Part shown: positions 26,448 to 37,748 of the stretch, in pieces
How the letters are laid out: every line of letters begins with the position of its first letter
Position numbering within the stretch: position 1 is the first letter of the stretch
Program-made: the position numbers and the translations under genes
From: Dasyornis broadbenti
Lineage: Eukaryota > Chordata > Aves > Passeriformes > Dasyornithidae
Length of the DNA stretch: 64,000 nt
Reading direction: 5' to 3'
Assembly: GCA_013397935.1 (NCBI GenBank)
Contig: VZRN01006817.1
Coordinates: 609,996-673,995 of the forward strand
The notes under the pieces: model-generated
What the model was told of the DNA's origin: nothing
What the model saw: only the letters and a program-made list of their open reading frames with translations
Databases searched by the model: none

Positions 26448-29364
26448 GCTTAAGCTGGGGAAATTGATGCTTCAAATGCTGTTTTTCAAATGCTGCTAAG
26501 TTTTGACAAGCTTTATTTCCTGCCTGCCCTAGGAGAAACCAAAAGATGACTTTTGTTTCCTAACTGTGGAAGGCACGTTGTTAGACCTTTTGTGTCTGGA
26601 GATAGGAAAGGTTAATTTACAAGTTCAAGGAGCAAGAGACCTTTCCACCTGTCCAAACAATTAAAATTCTGCCTTTGTGAACATTCAGCAAAAAAATAGC
26701 TGCTTCTTGTTTTTTTAATGAACCTCTTTCTCTCTTTCCTAGGGATCTGGGGACAAAAGGACAACCATATGCATGAGACTCTGCAGTGCATTAGTGTATA
26801 TGTTTGGTTTGACAGCTAAGTCAAACCTTACTTCCTACAGACCCTCAGAAATGTCTGAGTGAAAATGAAAAACAATCTCTCATCTGTATTTTGTCAGATT
26901 GCCTGGCATCTTCTTTAAACTGGAATACCTGAAATACAGAGGCCATGGTAGCTTGAATACTGAGTTCTTTCTTTTTGGTTATAAAATGAGAATATCACGT
27001 AGGTTTGTGCTTTTGTGTTGATTTCTTATGAATGACTTTCAGTGGCTTTTCTAAGGTATTATTTTCAGCGTTTATGAAGGTTATCTACAAAATCTCGTTC
27101 TAGTTTTATACTTTGTTTTTGATACTGAGCTAGAGACAAAGCATCACCTTTTGCTCTCTTCATCACAGCTTTTCTTCTTTCCAAAAGTGGAATGTTTGCA
27201 TTTATCCCTTATTTTAGAAATTGATTCCAAGAAAAGGGAAGGTCTGGTGATAATTTTATTGCTTCTGCTATATAAGGTCTGAGTAGGAGACTAAAGCCAG
27301 CTCTAAAGTGGAAATTGTCATATTGCCATCCTGGCTACAGATGGGTTTTGCTTGATTAGTCTCCTGCCTGATGTCCTAGGATAACTGCAGTCATTTGCAT
27401 GGAAGTGCTATCACCAGGACAGCATCTTCATCTTGAGGGAACCAGTATAGAGTATACTGGGCAAAATATTTGTGTGCCTTATAAAATACGTGTCCTAGTA
27501 GAGCTTTTCCTGGTGTGTATAGTAGACTTCTACATGGAATTTTACACGTGGATTTCTCCCACTTGTCAGTTGAGTCTTTTAGCATCCCTGACAAGTGAGC
27601 TACAGAGGCTGCAGTAATTTATCCACGATGACTGACCCCTGTTCCTGCCCAGGGTCCTGCTGTGTGGGCACTGATGGCACACTGAGGTGTCCCTGTCACA
27701 GCTCATTGCGTTCCAGTCGCTGCACAGAGACCCTTCTCGAGGTTTGATGCTGATGGTCTGGGCTGTGAAATTCAATAGCTGAGATCCAAGCGCCTGTGGG
27801 GTTGTGCTCATCCTCTGCCCTCCCCGAGGTGCAAGGGATTCAGAAGCCCACTGGTGCTTGCTTATCAAGCATTTTCAGCACATCTGGGTTGTTCAGTCAT
27901 TTCCTAGATGCACTGATGCTTTGCAGAAGAGTGAAATAAAAAAGGTTTGGTTTTCAGTGTAAGAAATCATGGTTTGGTTTTGTCCAGTGTACATAGCAAT
28001 GCTTAAGGCAGGGGTTTCAGAGCCAGCCATGCCTACCTGAAATGGGACACCACAGCTTTGTTGGAACCTGTGGGCTTCTGAATCCAAAATAAGGGTAAAA
28101 AGTAAAAGATTCAGTGTGTTAGGATGTTAAGAGTTCACTGCTTAATTCATACCCATTCCTCACACAGCTGCTCTTAGTATGTGCAAGAGTGATGGAGAGG
28201 CAACTGAAAAGCTGCAGGTAGGGCAAGTTAATTTGCACAGAAAATGATGTTGAATGCATTGAATGTTAATATAAGATACCATTGTAGAGCAGCTCTGAAA
28301 ATGACATTCAACTAATCCATTCAATCAATTAATACACTTATTTACAGAGACAAGCTATTGTAAAAGAGTACTGTTATCAGCTAGCTAGTAACATCTTTTC
28401 GCTCATGTTTATCTTGATTGTATCCCCAAAGGATATTTCTTCCTCTCTTTTATGAAGAATTATTTCCATATTTAATTTCTATGTACATTTTTTGCTTTTC
28501 CTGGAGGACTAAAAATACTTTCTGACTTTTGCCAATCGGTTGAGAAGCTTCATACTAAAACCTTCCTGCGATACTTTTAGTCCCCTTATTTGGAAATCCG
28601 TTTTCTGTGTCTTTCAATGCTGCTGTGTGCTTCTGGATTGTGGTTCTCATCCCTCTGTGAACTTGCCTCAGAAAGAGTCTCCGTTCAGGTACCTGAAGGG
28701 TCACTTGATTCGAATGTATTTTTGTAAACTCCTGAACATTTCTTCTCAAGTCAAGAGCTATTTTCAATAACCAAACACACATTTATTGTATTTATTGTGA
28801 GTAATTTTCCTGAACTACTCCAGTGCCTCTCGTTGAACTTCATATTTTTTTGGTTGGAGGAGTGCCAGTCCTGTTAGTGCTGGAGCTGGAGCAGGCTGTG
28901 TTTCACAGGGTGCACTGCAGAGCTGATGAGCTCCACAGGGGCTGCTGCAGGCTCTGAAGTTGGGCAGCTCCTCGTAGAGCGCAGAAATTCTTAGGGGCTG
29001 AAACCAGCAAAATTGCAAAGTTGGGGCAGTCACTGTGAAGGACCTCACCAAATAATTAGCTGTCCCAATTAAGCAGCTGCTCTTGCCACTGAATAACATT
29101 CTGGAAGGTGAACATTTGTGCATCAGAAAGTTGCAAAGCTGATAGGTGCTGACAATAAATTTCTCTCTTTCTCTGCTTACTGTCGGAAATCACTGCTAAA
29201 TTAAAGCATGTAGTCTTGGCATTTGTAGTGGGCGAGCTTTTTGCCAGGGATGTGGGATATTCTGCTGTCAGAGTGCCTAGACCTTCTGGGCTTTTTGGAA
29301 AAGAAGCGCTGTTACTTACTTACAATATTTGTTCATTGCGCAGAATGAATTGTGACATGCTGTT

Positions 29365-29420
29365 TAATCCTTTTTGTTTGTTTGTTTTTTGGTTTTTTTT
29401 TCCTTGTTTTTTTGTTTTGC
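29365..29420. repeat. T-rich / TTTG low-complexity tract
   Basis: Short TTTG repeats (about three units) merge into T-runs separated by GG or CC. It is a simple-sequence tract in intron 2. Confidence 0.55.
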
Positions 29421-32197
29421 TATGGCAAAACCTCCTATTTGAGGCAAATCAAAACTGTGAAGTTACAACTGTACAGTGCACAGTGATTTCTGAGGCCTTT
29501 TATTGCCTGGATTCACCTTATGCACCAGGATGCAAAATCTAAAAAATCTAAGAAATGCTGCATTTAAAGAGGCATAGAAAAAGGTGTGTAGGAAAAAAAC
29601 CATCAAAACTCTTTCTCTATTTGTTAATAATTTTTAATGATGGGATAACCTTTAAGATAAACCAACATTCTGGGCCACAGTCAAACAAAACCAACTAATT
29701 TTTTTTTCATTTCAGTCTAAGAACCTTCCTCTCTTCTCTAATACTTGATATGTCTTAACTCTTTGGAGGAGGGCATGGCTCCATAATATTAAAAATTACA
29801 AGCACAGATTAAAAAATACACTTTGTTATTGCTGCTTTTGTTTTTCTTTTAGATTTTTATAACAGCTCACAACCATTTCCAGAGCCTGCTAGTAAAATTA
29901 AAGTCTGGTGCTGGGATTTTAATTGTATAGCCAGGTATAATTGGTGATTTAGCACAAGACATTACTTTTCTCTTAATATTTTGCTCTATCCCATGGGCTT
30001 TGGTGGTGGCTTCTTTTTTTATTTTTTTTAATTTGAAATATCTGAATGTGTTTGAAGAGGATGAGGAAGAGCAAGAATGGCCCTTACCTTGTCTTCATGG
30101 CTGTCATCAGCTGGAGCATGGCTGGTTCCAAAGATTTTTAATGGAGATGTTAAAACCCACAGCCTTTCAAGCAAAATGGAGGAAAACAAACGTGAGAGTG
30201 AAAAAAATCCAAACTGTTGAAGAAAGTGCACAGAGGTCACTGGAGCTGATTGGAAATATTACTGAATGTTGAAGCCAGTTCTGTGTGTGTATGTCTCTTC
30301 TGACAAATGAAATAGGGCTGGTTTTGTGAAGTCTGGGAAGCCTTTTCTTTCTTACCGAACTACCATTACCTGGTTTTGCTTGAGTAATTGCAGCGTGCAT
30401 GAGAGGTGAGAGTGAGACAGGGAAGACTATGAGGCTGTGCAGCGATTAATGAGCTGTTTCAGTAAAAAAAAAAAAATCAGTCCAGCAGGCTGGTCAGAGC
30501 CTTGGAACCTATTAACCTTGATTTGGAAGTCTAAGACTTGACAGCTGGGGCAAAGAAGGGCTGTCTAAAGAAGTTAAAAGTAAATCTCTCTTTTTCTCTC
30601 TTCTTTCTCACATACTCACTGGTGAAATGCTGCCTGATTTTTTTTAACCTTTCTTTTTTTTTTTCAAGTGTGCTTTCTTATTGCATAGCTTGACCAGGTG
30701 CCATGCTACTGCACTACCTGTCCAGGAATTATTTGGTGTTTGTCTTTCTTACTGATGAAAAACCAGTTTATCTGAAGCAGTTGTTTATGCCTAGAGAAAT
30801 CTCACATGCTCTCCTCAAATATTTTTGTGCTCTGTGTTAAGATAAACATGTTGCTCCATGAAGAAGGATTCACTTGGGATCAAATAGGACAATGTTTGTG
30901 TTAATCAGCTGCATTTCTGTCTGCAGATATTGCTGCACATTAAAACAAACATGCTGTAGACATGAATTAAGGTGGAAGCTATGACACAGAATTTCCTGAC
31001 TCTTTAAAATAATAGTAATTAAAAAAAAATAATCTTTGCCAAGAATAACTTCATCTGCAAGTGTTTCTTCAATTTGTTGCCCATTTGTTTTTCTTTGGAG
31101 GGTGGGTGGCTAGGCCTCTTCACATGTGGGCACCGTACACTGACCTGTTGTTCTTGTGTGATGATCTGAGTTAGTGCAAAGGCTTCTGCTCTTTCCTAAT
31201 CTGGATTGTTTTGACCGAGCCAGGCTAGGGAGCACAGATGCAAGCAGGTAATGCTGGCAGATGTCATGAGGTTATGAGAAGCAATTTAGGGCAGTAGTCT
31301 GATCCAGCTGCAACAACAAAACACAGCAAGCACCATGGACACACTTTGGCTGATCTGTTTATATTCTGTGTTACCTCTGTTTAGTTATGCATTCTGTCAA
31401 CAACCCACAAAAGTAAATCCATTTTCTACCACCTGCAGAAAAAGGACAAATATTTTTACCCCCTGCTAGTATCCAGCCAAAATAAAGTGGTTTCCCTTGC
31501 TTTGCCTCAGTCTTAAATGCAACTGAGTAGCTTCCCTCTCCCTGCTACTTGTTAAATAATGTTTAAAAATTGGTGTATGTTACATGTTTTAAACTTGCTT
31601 GTCTAGTCTTAAAAGTTTGTCAGTGTTTTTCTCAGTTACTGGGTGCAAGCTATGCTTCTAAACTTGTTGGCTTTGCTGCTCGTCTCAGAATTTCCATGGG
31701 GATAAAAAAGGACATGAACTGGTCTTCCATCAAATCCACTTCAGTGCATCACATGCAACTATGTCTGCTACAAGTCTGCACACCTTTTTCTGTTCCCCCC
31801 CTAAATTCTGCAGTATTTAAGGAAGCTGTTGTACTTTTATGATAATCTGTGATACCTGTCTTTGCTGTTTAGTGTTGAATTTTGAGATGGTTGACAACAT
31901 CTGTTGGACATCTCCAACTTGGTCGCTTGACCAAAGGAAAGAAAGAAACATATGGAAGCATAACCTGACATAGTACTGTGGGTTTGTCTTAAGTTGTTTT
32001 TCTCCAGCTTTTTGTGAAGTAACTTTGCTTTGTTTCACAGGGTGTGTGCCCCCTTACTCAGTAGAACAGAGCTGCACAAACATTGTCTCTGCAGAACAGA
32101 GTGTGCCTTTGTCTTTACTGGAAGTTGTAGTCAATGTTCCAGTTGTAGATTTATACATGATTGCTTTCTTTTTTTGTCTTTTTCCAAATAATTGTAG

Positions 32198-32395
32198 GTT
32201 CATGTACTGGACAGACTGGGGAGAAGTGCCAAAGATAGAACGAGCTGGGATGGATGGTTCAAGCCGCTCCATTATCGTTAACACAGACATATATTGGCCA
32301 AATGGACTGACGTTGGATTATGAGGAACAGAAACTCTATTGGGCAGATGCTAAACTGAATTTTATTCACAAATCAAATCTAGATGGAAGTCATAG
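32198..32395 (+). CDS. LRP6: LRP6 exon 3 (beta-propeller 1, ~residues 150-215)
   Basis: LRP6 is a single-pass plasma-membrane receptor that, with Frizzled, binds Wnt and recruits Axin to stabilise beta-catenin. This 198-bp exon encodes LDL-receptor class B (YWTD) blades of propeller 1: MYWTDWGE near its start, WPNGLTLDY in the middle and LYWADAK near its end. It follows a pyrimidine tract and AG (32196-32197), and the donor GTAAG starts at 32396. The first base completes a split Gly codon and the last two bases (AG) need a G from exon 4 to make Arg, so phase matches the next exon. In family numbering, Gly158 of the WGE turn corresponds to LRP5 Gly171 (high-bone-mass site), and Asn185 of WPNG is part of the top surface that holds sclerostin/DKK1-type Asn-Ile motifs. 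The open frame continues upstream into the intron, but that part has no YWTD homology. Confidence 0.96.
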
Positions 32396-34794
32396 GTAAG
32401 AAGTTTTTGGTTTATGTGTGTAATGTGGGGATTTTCTTAGAAGATGCTGCTTAACAATATTGTAATCTGTGTTGCAGCGAATTGTCACATTAGGACTCGC
32501 AAAATTTTAAGCAAACCAGTGCTGCCAGAAACTTTTATCCTTCCCCATCCTCACCTTTCCAGCACAGCGAAGTGGAATGTGTGCTTGTCTTCAGGGTATC
32601 CTGTAACTCTCACGAGGACTTTTCTCAGGACCAGTTCCATAAAAATCCTTGAATCCTGTTTTTAATTGTGTAAGATGATATAGCAAAATTGTCCTTTGGC
32701 AGTAGGTCTTTGTGCAGTGTTGCTGTCATATTCAGAAATGCAGAAAATAATCTGAAAAAAATGGATCTTCATATATTAGTATTTCAGTTTCATTAATCCT
32801 AGGATCTGGGAAATTAGTGGAAAGCAGTCCTTACAAGAGAACTACGCTAAAATGACCGTTTTCCTCTAACAGTTTTATAGCAATGATGTAATTGTTTTTG
32901 ATCCAGTCATGGCTACTTCTTAATTAAGGATATAACTGGTGCTTTGTATATATGCATTTATCCCTAATTTGGGTAATGACCCTCTTCATTAGATGAGCTT
33001 TGACAAGTACTGTTTGCGCACTTAAATAAATCACAGTTAGCTTGTGCCCAAGGTGTCATATGGAGAGATGGTTTTTTGGTGAGGTTTTTCTTCGCAAATT
33101 TTTGTGATGCTACACCTAGTTTAGCTGGGCATGAAATATCCTTACTTATACTCTTTGTTCTGGCCTCTTAGGGACTTGTCCATCTTTCACCACAAATGTT
33201 AATTTGACATAAAGAAATGAATTCTATTAAAAAGATCGTTGTTTTGTGTGGAGTGGTGAGTAGGAATCTAGGCAACATGCATGAAACCATGTCTACTGTC
33301 TTTCTGTGATACTTATTTTGAACTCTACAATTTCTTTATGATGCTGGTTTGAAAGCTTATGTCACTTTCCTCCTAAATTCTGCCTTTGAAGTGATCAAAA
33401 GTTCATACAGTATGTTTGTAATAGTGTTTGTTCATGGAAAGTACCAGGAGCTGGATGCAGTTTAAATTTGTGTCTTTAAATACAAGTATTATGACTAGCT
33501 TGGTTAATTCAAAACATGGACTGTGAATATCTATTTTGAAGTACTCCTTCATTTGCTGTTTGTTTCACAAGAAAGAAAACAGTACCAAAAAGAGAGAAAT
33601 ATTTCATAGTGACACTTTCTTTCAAAAAAGAAGATTGTCACATAAGTTTTCAAGTAGTGGAGAGAAAAGGATAGAAATTGTCATGTACAGTAACTTGAAT
33701 ATTTTTTATCTGGTGTCTCCAGCCTTTCTTGTGCTGGAGTTACTTCAGTGTTTCCTGCTGGCACTTCTGCTTTTTCAATCTTATTTTGCTACTGACTTCT
33801 TTGCAGTTTATCTCTTGCTGGTGGTCTGTTGCACGGTGGTGTAAATATACAGGGGTTTGGTATTCTGTTTTTATTGTCGTGCTGTTTATTCCATGTTCTG
33901 CCATCGGTTAACGTGGGGAATGAGGTTGTGGAGGTGCTGCTCTTTCTTGGTGCCAGGGGCTGACCAGCCTTGTCTGTGTGCAGACAGCTGTGTCCAACAG
34001 CTGCCTCGTGACATAGAAGTGAAGTCACCCGGGTCCCAGCAGTGACCTCATTCCACAGTAAATTCTCTGGAATTAGTTAAGCCTTTCATAAAGACCTGTA
34101 CAGACAAGTAATTTTGATTTTTAGATCTCTTAATTCTTTCTTACATAGCCATTAAAACCAAAGCAGTCTACTGCATGAGGTTGGGTTTATTTTTCAAATT
34201 GATACATTTTCAGTATCAGGAATATGTCGTGGCAGTATGCTAATACATTACTATTGGAGGGGCAGAAAGGGAAGTCATCCCTAGAAAGGAAAGCACATAT
34301 GACTTCCCTTAAGCACTCAGAGACACAAATCAATTCTAACAGCACCTGTTTTTCCCTAGGCATGTGAGAAAGTTCTGAAGATTCAAAAAATAGTCAACAT
34401 CTGTGTCCAGGCATTTTCGTTTCATTTTTTATTCTTTGCAATTACATCATTAGGAGGGGAAGAAAAGAAAGAACTGCAGAGGTTAGGCTGTTCTACAGTG
34501 GGGTTTTGTGGTTTGTTTTTTTTTTTTCTGCTATGACCTCTTAGCCTCTGCCTGTGTTAGGAAAAAGTCTGGGGCTATCCAAAGCGATTTGTAAAAAATT
34601 TTTTGTGTAGATACTGTCTTTCAGTTATCCAACAAATTCAGCTTTCTCAATATGATATTTTACAGCTGCAATTCTGTATTTTGTCTCTTAACTATTTTGT
34701 TCATATTTTTCAGTAACTGATTCACTAATACTAAAAAAGAGAAGACAATTTCTAATTCTGCAGCCAAAGCAAAAACCTTTTAGATTTTCCTTTT

Positions 34795-34915
34795 CTGTGG
34801 AAAAAAATCGCCCCACTAAACCAGCCAAAACCCACAAAGCCTTCAGTCTTTTTTCCTTGCCATCTCCAACGCCCTCAAAAAAAACCCAACCAACGGAAGA
34901 CCAACCCCCCAAGAG
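34795..34915. repeat. A/C-rich low-complexity tract
   Basis: Mostly A and C with repeated short AAAACCC/CCAACC-like pieces, interrupted by a T-rich stretch near 34845-34860. It resembles the tracts at 840-930 and 7690-7785. Confidence 0.5.
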
Positions 34916-35842
34916 TTTTCCACCAGTACGTCTTAAGAGGGCTATCTTTTAGGGTTTTTTTCCTTAACAGTTAAGTATGCGGGAGAACAAGATCATTATC
35001 AAGTGCCTGACCTAACTTAAACCAGACTCTTTGTTTTATTTAGAAACTGCCAGTTTTAGTGATTTTTTTTTTTTCCTTGATATTGAGACCATTCTTCTAA
35101 ATTGGTGCTTTATATTTATATTTAGTTGTTTAGGGTATTTTTGTGGCTAAATTTCTCTTGATTAGAACAGATTATTTTATTTTATCCTTGTTAAGTGTTA
35201 CTCGTTTTTCTGATGCTTTACCTAATTTCAGCATGTCTGGGAAAATACGTGCATCTGGAAGTTGGAGCTATTGAAATGAAAAAGGCAAATGAGATACTGA
35301 AAGACACGTAACTTCATAAAAACTGGGTCTTCCAGATCTGGATCGTTTTGGTAACTTAGAAGAGGAAGCAGATGAGTAAAGATTTGCTCTGTCAAGTTTT
35401 TTAGCATTGCATGACAGGAGGTGGGAAAGAGTCTGTAGCAGGTAAACAATTGTAAAAGCTTCATGTAAAGTGGGATGGCATAAGTATTAATTGCTTTGGA
35501 AGAAATATTTAGTAGGAACTAACGTGTTCTATCAAAAAAGAGTTTCAAACAGTTCAGAGAAAACTGATTTTGTGGCTTGGAAGGTGAAAATATACAGAGT
35601 AAATAGGAAAATATTTTAATTGGTGTCACTGACAGTCTTAAAGTATTGAAGTTCAGACCTCAGAGATCTAAAATTTGGAAGGAGTTCTCTCTAGATAATT
35701 GCGATGTATTTCTAAATCAATAAAAAATCCAAAACCTTTTTGTTCATTTATTCCTATAGTCTGAATCTTACCTCTCTACACCTGATACTACACAAGAATT
35801 AAAACTTTTAAGATTTGTATCTCAGAGAAGGACTTTGATTTG

Positions 35843-36556
35843 AATCACAGAATACGCTGAGTTGGGAGGAGCACACAAGGATCATGGAGTCCAGCTCCTG
35901 GCCCTGCACAGACACCCCAACAATCCCACCCTGTGCATCCCTGAGAGCGCTGTCCTGGAGCTCTGGCAGCCTCGGGGCCGTGCCCATTCCCTGGCGAGCC
36001 TGGGCAGTGCCCAAAACCCTCTGGGGAAGAACCTTTCCCTGATCTCCAGCCTGAGCCTGCCCTGGCCCAGCTCCAGCCGTTCCCAGGTCCTGTCCCCATC
36101 CCAGAGAGCAGAGCTCAGTGCCTGCCCCTCCTCTTGCCCTCACCAGAAGCTGGAACTGCGATGTCTCCCCTCAGTCTCCTCCAGCTGAACAGACCAAGTG
36201 CCCTCAGTCGCTCCTCACGAGCTTCCCCTCGAGGCCCTTCACCATCCTCGTGCCCTGCTTTGGACACTCTCTAATGGCTTTATGTCTTTCTGATCTTGTG
36301 GCACCCAAAACTTCACACAATATTTGAGGTGAGGCTGCCCCAGCCCAGGGCAGAGCAGGACAATCCCTCCCTGGCCCGGCCGGCCATGCTGGGCCTGGTG
36401 CCCCAGGACAGGGATGTCCCTCCTGGCTCCAGGGCACTGCTGCCTCATGTCCAGCTGGCCATGGACCAGCACCCCCCGTGCCTTTCCCTGGCTCTGCTTT
36501 CCAGCTTCTCCTTCCCTTTCTGTCCATGCATCCAGGGCTGCCCCATCCCAGGTGCA
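35843..36556 (-). mobile_element. CR1-type LINE 3' fragment, minus orientation (copy 2)
   Basis: It begins with AATCACAGAATAC, a decayed CR1 octamer terminus in reverse complement, and runs nearly colinear with copy 1 at 20781-21610. By eye the two agree at the large majority of positions. Copy 2 lacks about 10 bp present in copy 1 (near 35949) and ends at GGTGCA (36551-36556), where copy 1 continues. Different 5' truncation points and different flanks argue for two independent insertions of one subfamily and not a segmental duplication. It is inactive. Confidence 0.85.
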
Positions 36557-37089
36557 TGATGGACATGAATCCTTTACTTGTTGCATGTAAGGGGTGTGGG
36601 TAGTGGGAGAGTACAGTAGGCAGGTGGGAGGAATTTGCAGAGAGAGAAACAAAGTACAAGCCTTGATTTTTGGGGTTCGGTGGAGTTTTTTCACCTCTTC
36701 CAATAGGACTGGAGTCGCACTGAGCCATTAAAACCAGTACACAGCTTGACAGTTCTGGCAGTAGTACTTGGTTAAATATGTGGTAGAGTCATAAATTCGT
36801 GAGAAAAGCTCTCCAGCAAATTTTACAGGGATGATTATGGTTCATTACCTACTAGCCCTGGGATTTACTAGCCCTAGTTGCTCCAATGTTGGACTCATTA
36901 TAATAAAGACGAAGAGCACAGAAATTGATGACTAATGCCCTTGATTTGCCAGTGAGAGAAAGGAACGTACAGTTTTTCATGTCAGAATGCAGTAATTAAA
37001 GAACTAAATTGATGCATAGAAGAGATGGTTTTGTTTTTTGCAGCTCTCGCCCTGCTCTTATCAGAGGGAACAGTTGCTTTTTGTGGGAC

Positions 37090-37748
37090 TAATTAAACAA
37101 AACCGAATTGCAGACAACTCTCCTGTGAGTAGAGTCCCCGAGATAGGTTGGCCTGCTAAGGCAGTTCTTGAATTAATTTCCTCTTCCTTTACCCTGCAGC
37201 AGCAGTTCTAATTAATAACTTAACACGTTACTTGCTGAAGGGAAATGCACTTACAAGGTCCCCCAGGAAGTGTTTGTGCTAATGAGATGGTTTTTGAGGC
37301 CACTGTAAGAAAACACACTTTCAGCAACTGTCAGAAAGCTGGGAAGCTCTTGCAAGAGGTGAATGTCTTAAGTTTGCACTTGAGCATTGATTTTTCTAGT
37401 TTCTCTTTTCAAGCAGCAGCTCATGTCTGTCTGCCAGATGATTATTTGCAGATTTGTTGAAACACTAAAAATACTGTATCCCTGCATTGAGAAGAGGGTT
37501 TTTTCCTTATTTGCCTATGATGTGTATAGTACATGACATTATGTATGAGGTATAAAAATCTCATGTTCTGTTTATATCTTTCTGTACCTTTCTGTGTGAT
37601 AAGATTGCTTAACACCTTCTAGCAATGAAGAGGAACCAGTCCGTGGTGAGAAGCCTGTTTCAATACCTCACCAACACAGGCCAGTGCAGAAGCCAAATAA
37701 TGCCCTAATTAAAACTGCTAGAGAATTCTTCATAAACAGAATTAATTA
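37090..37748. promoter_or_regulatory. Cluster of TAATTA homeodomain-type motifs
   Basis: Four exact TAATTA palindromes occur at 37090-37095, 37209-37214, 37706-37711 and 37743-37748, with a further TTAATT at 37172-37177. TAATTA is the core of many homeodomain binding sites. Whether this is an enhancer is inference, because AT-rich introns generate such motifs by chance. Confidence 0.2.

Larger units (their letters stand above)
1..32197 (+). other. LRP6: LRP6 intron 2, 3' portion (no coding exon recognised)
   Basis: This stretch ends in a good acceptor: a pyrimidine-rich tract at about 32163-32183, then AG at 32196-32197. No LRP6 exon 2 sequence (first blades of propeller 1) is visible, so exon 2 lies upstream of base 1 and intron 2 exceeds 32 kb. 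The DNA is AT-rich with many short chance ORFs in all frames. Recognisable contents are CR1 fragments (17737-18140 and 20781-21610), a possible LTR (about 18840-19280), A/C-rich and G/T-rich low-complexity tracts, and small tandem repeats, listed separately. I recognise no tRNA, rRNA or known microRNA. The remaining sequence looks unique, and regulatory content cannot be judged without alignment to other birds. Confidence 0.85.

Noticed and set aside
32025..32197. Open reading frame extending upstream of LRP6 exon 3
   Set aside because: It is in frame with the exon, but the sequence has no YWTD-propeller similarity and is separated from the exon by a clear pyrimidine tract and AG acceptor; exon length of 198 bp matches the family.
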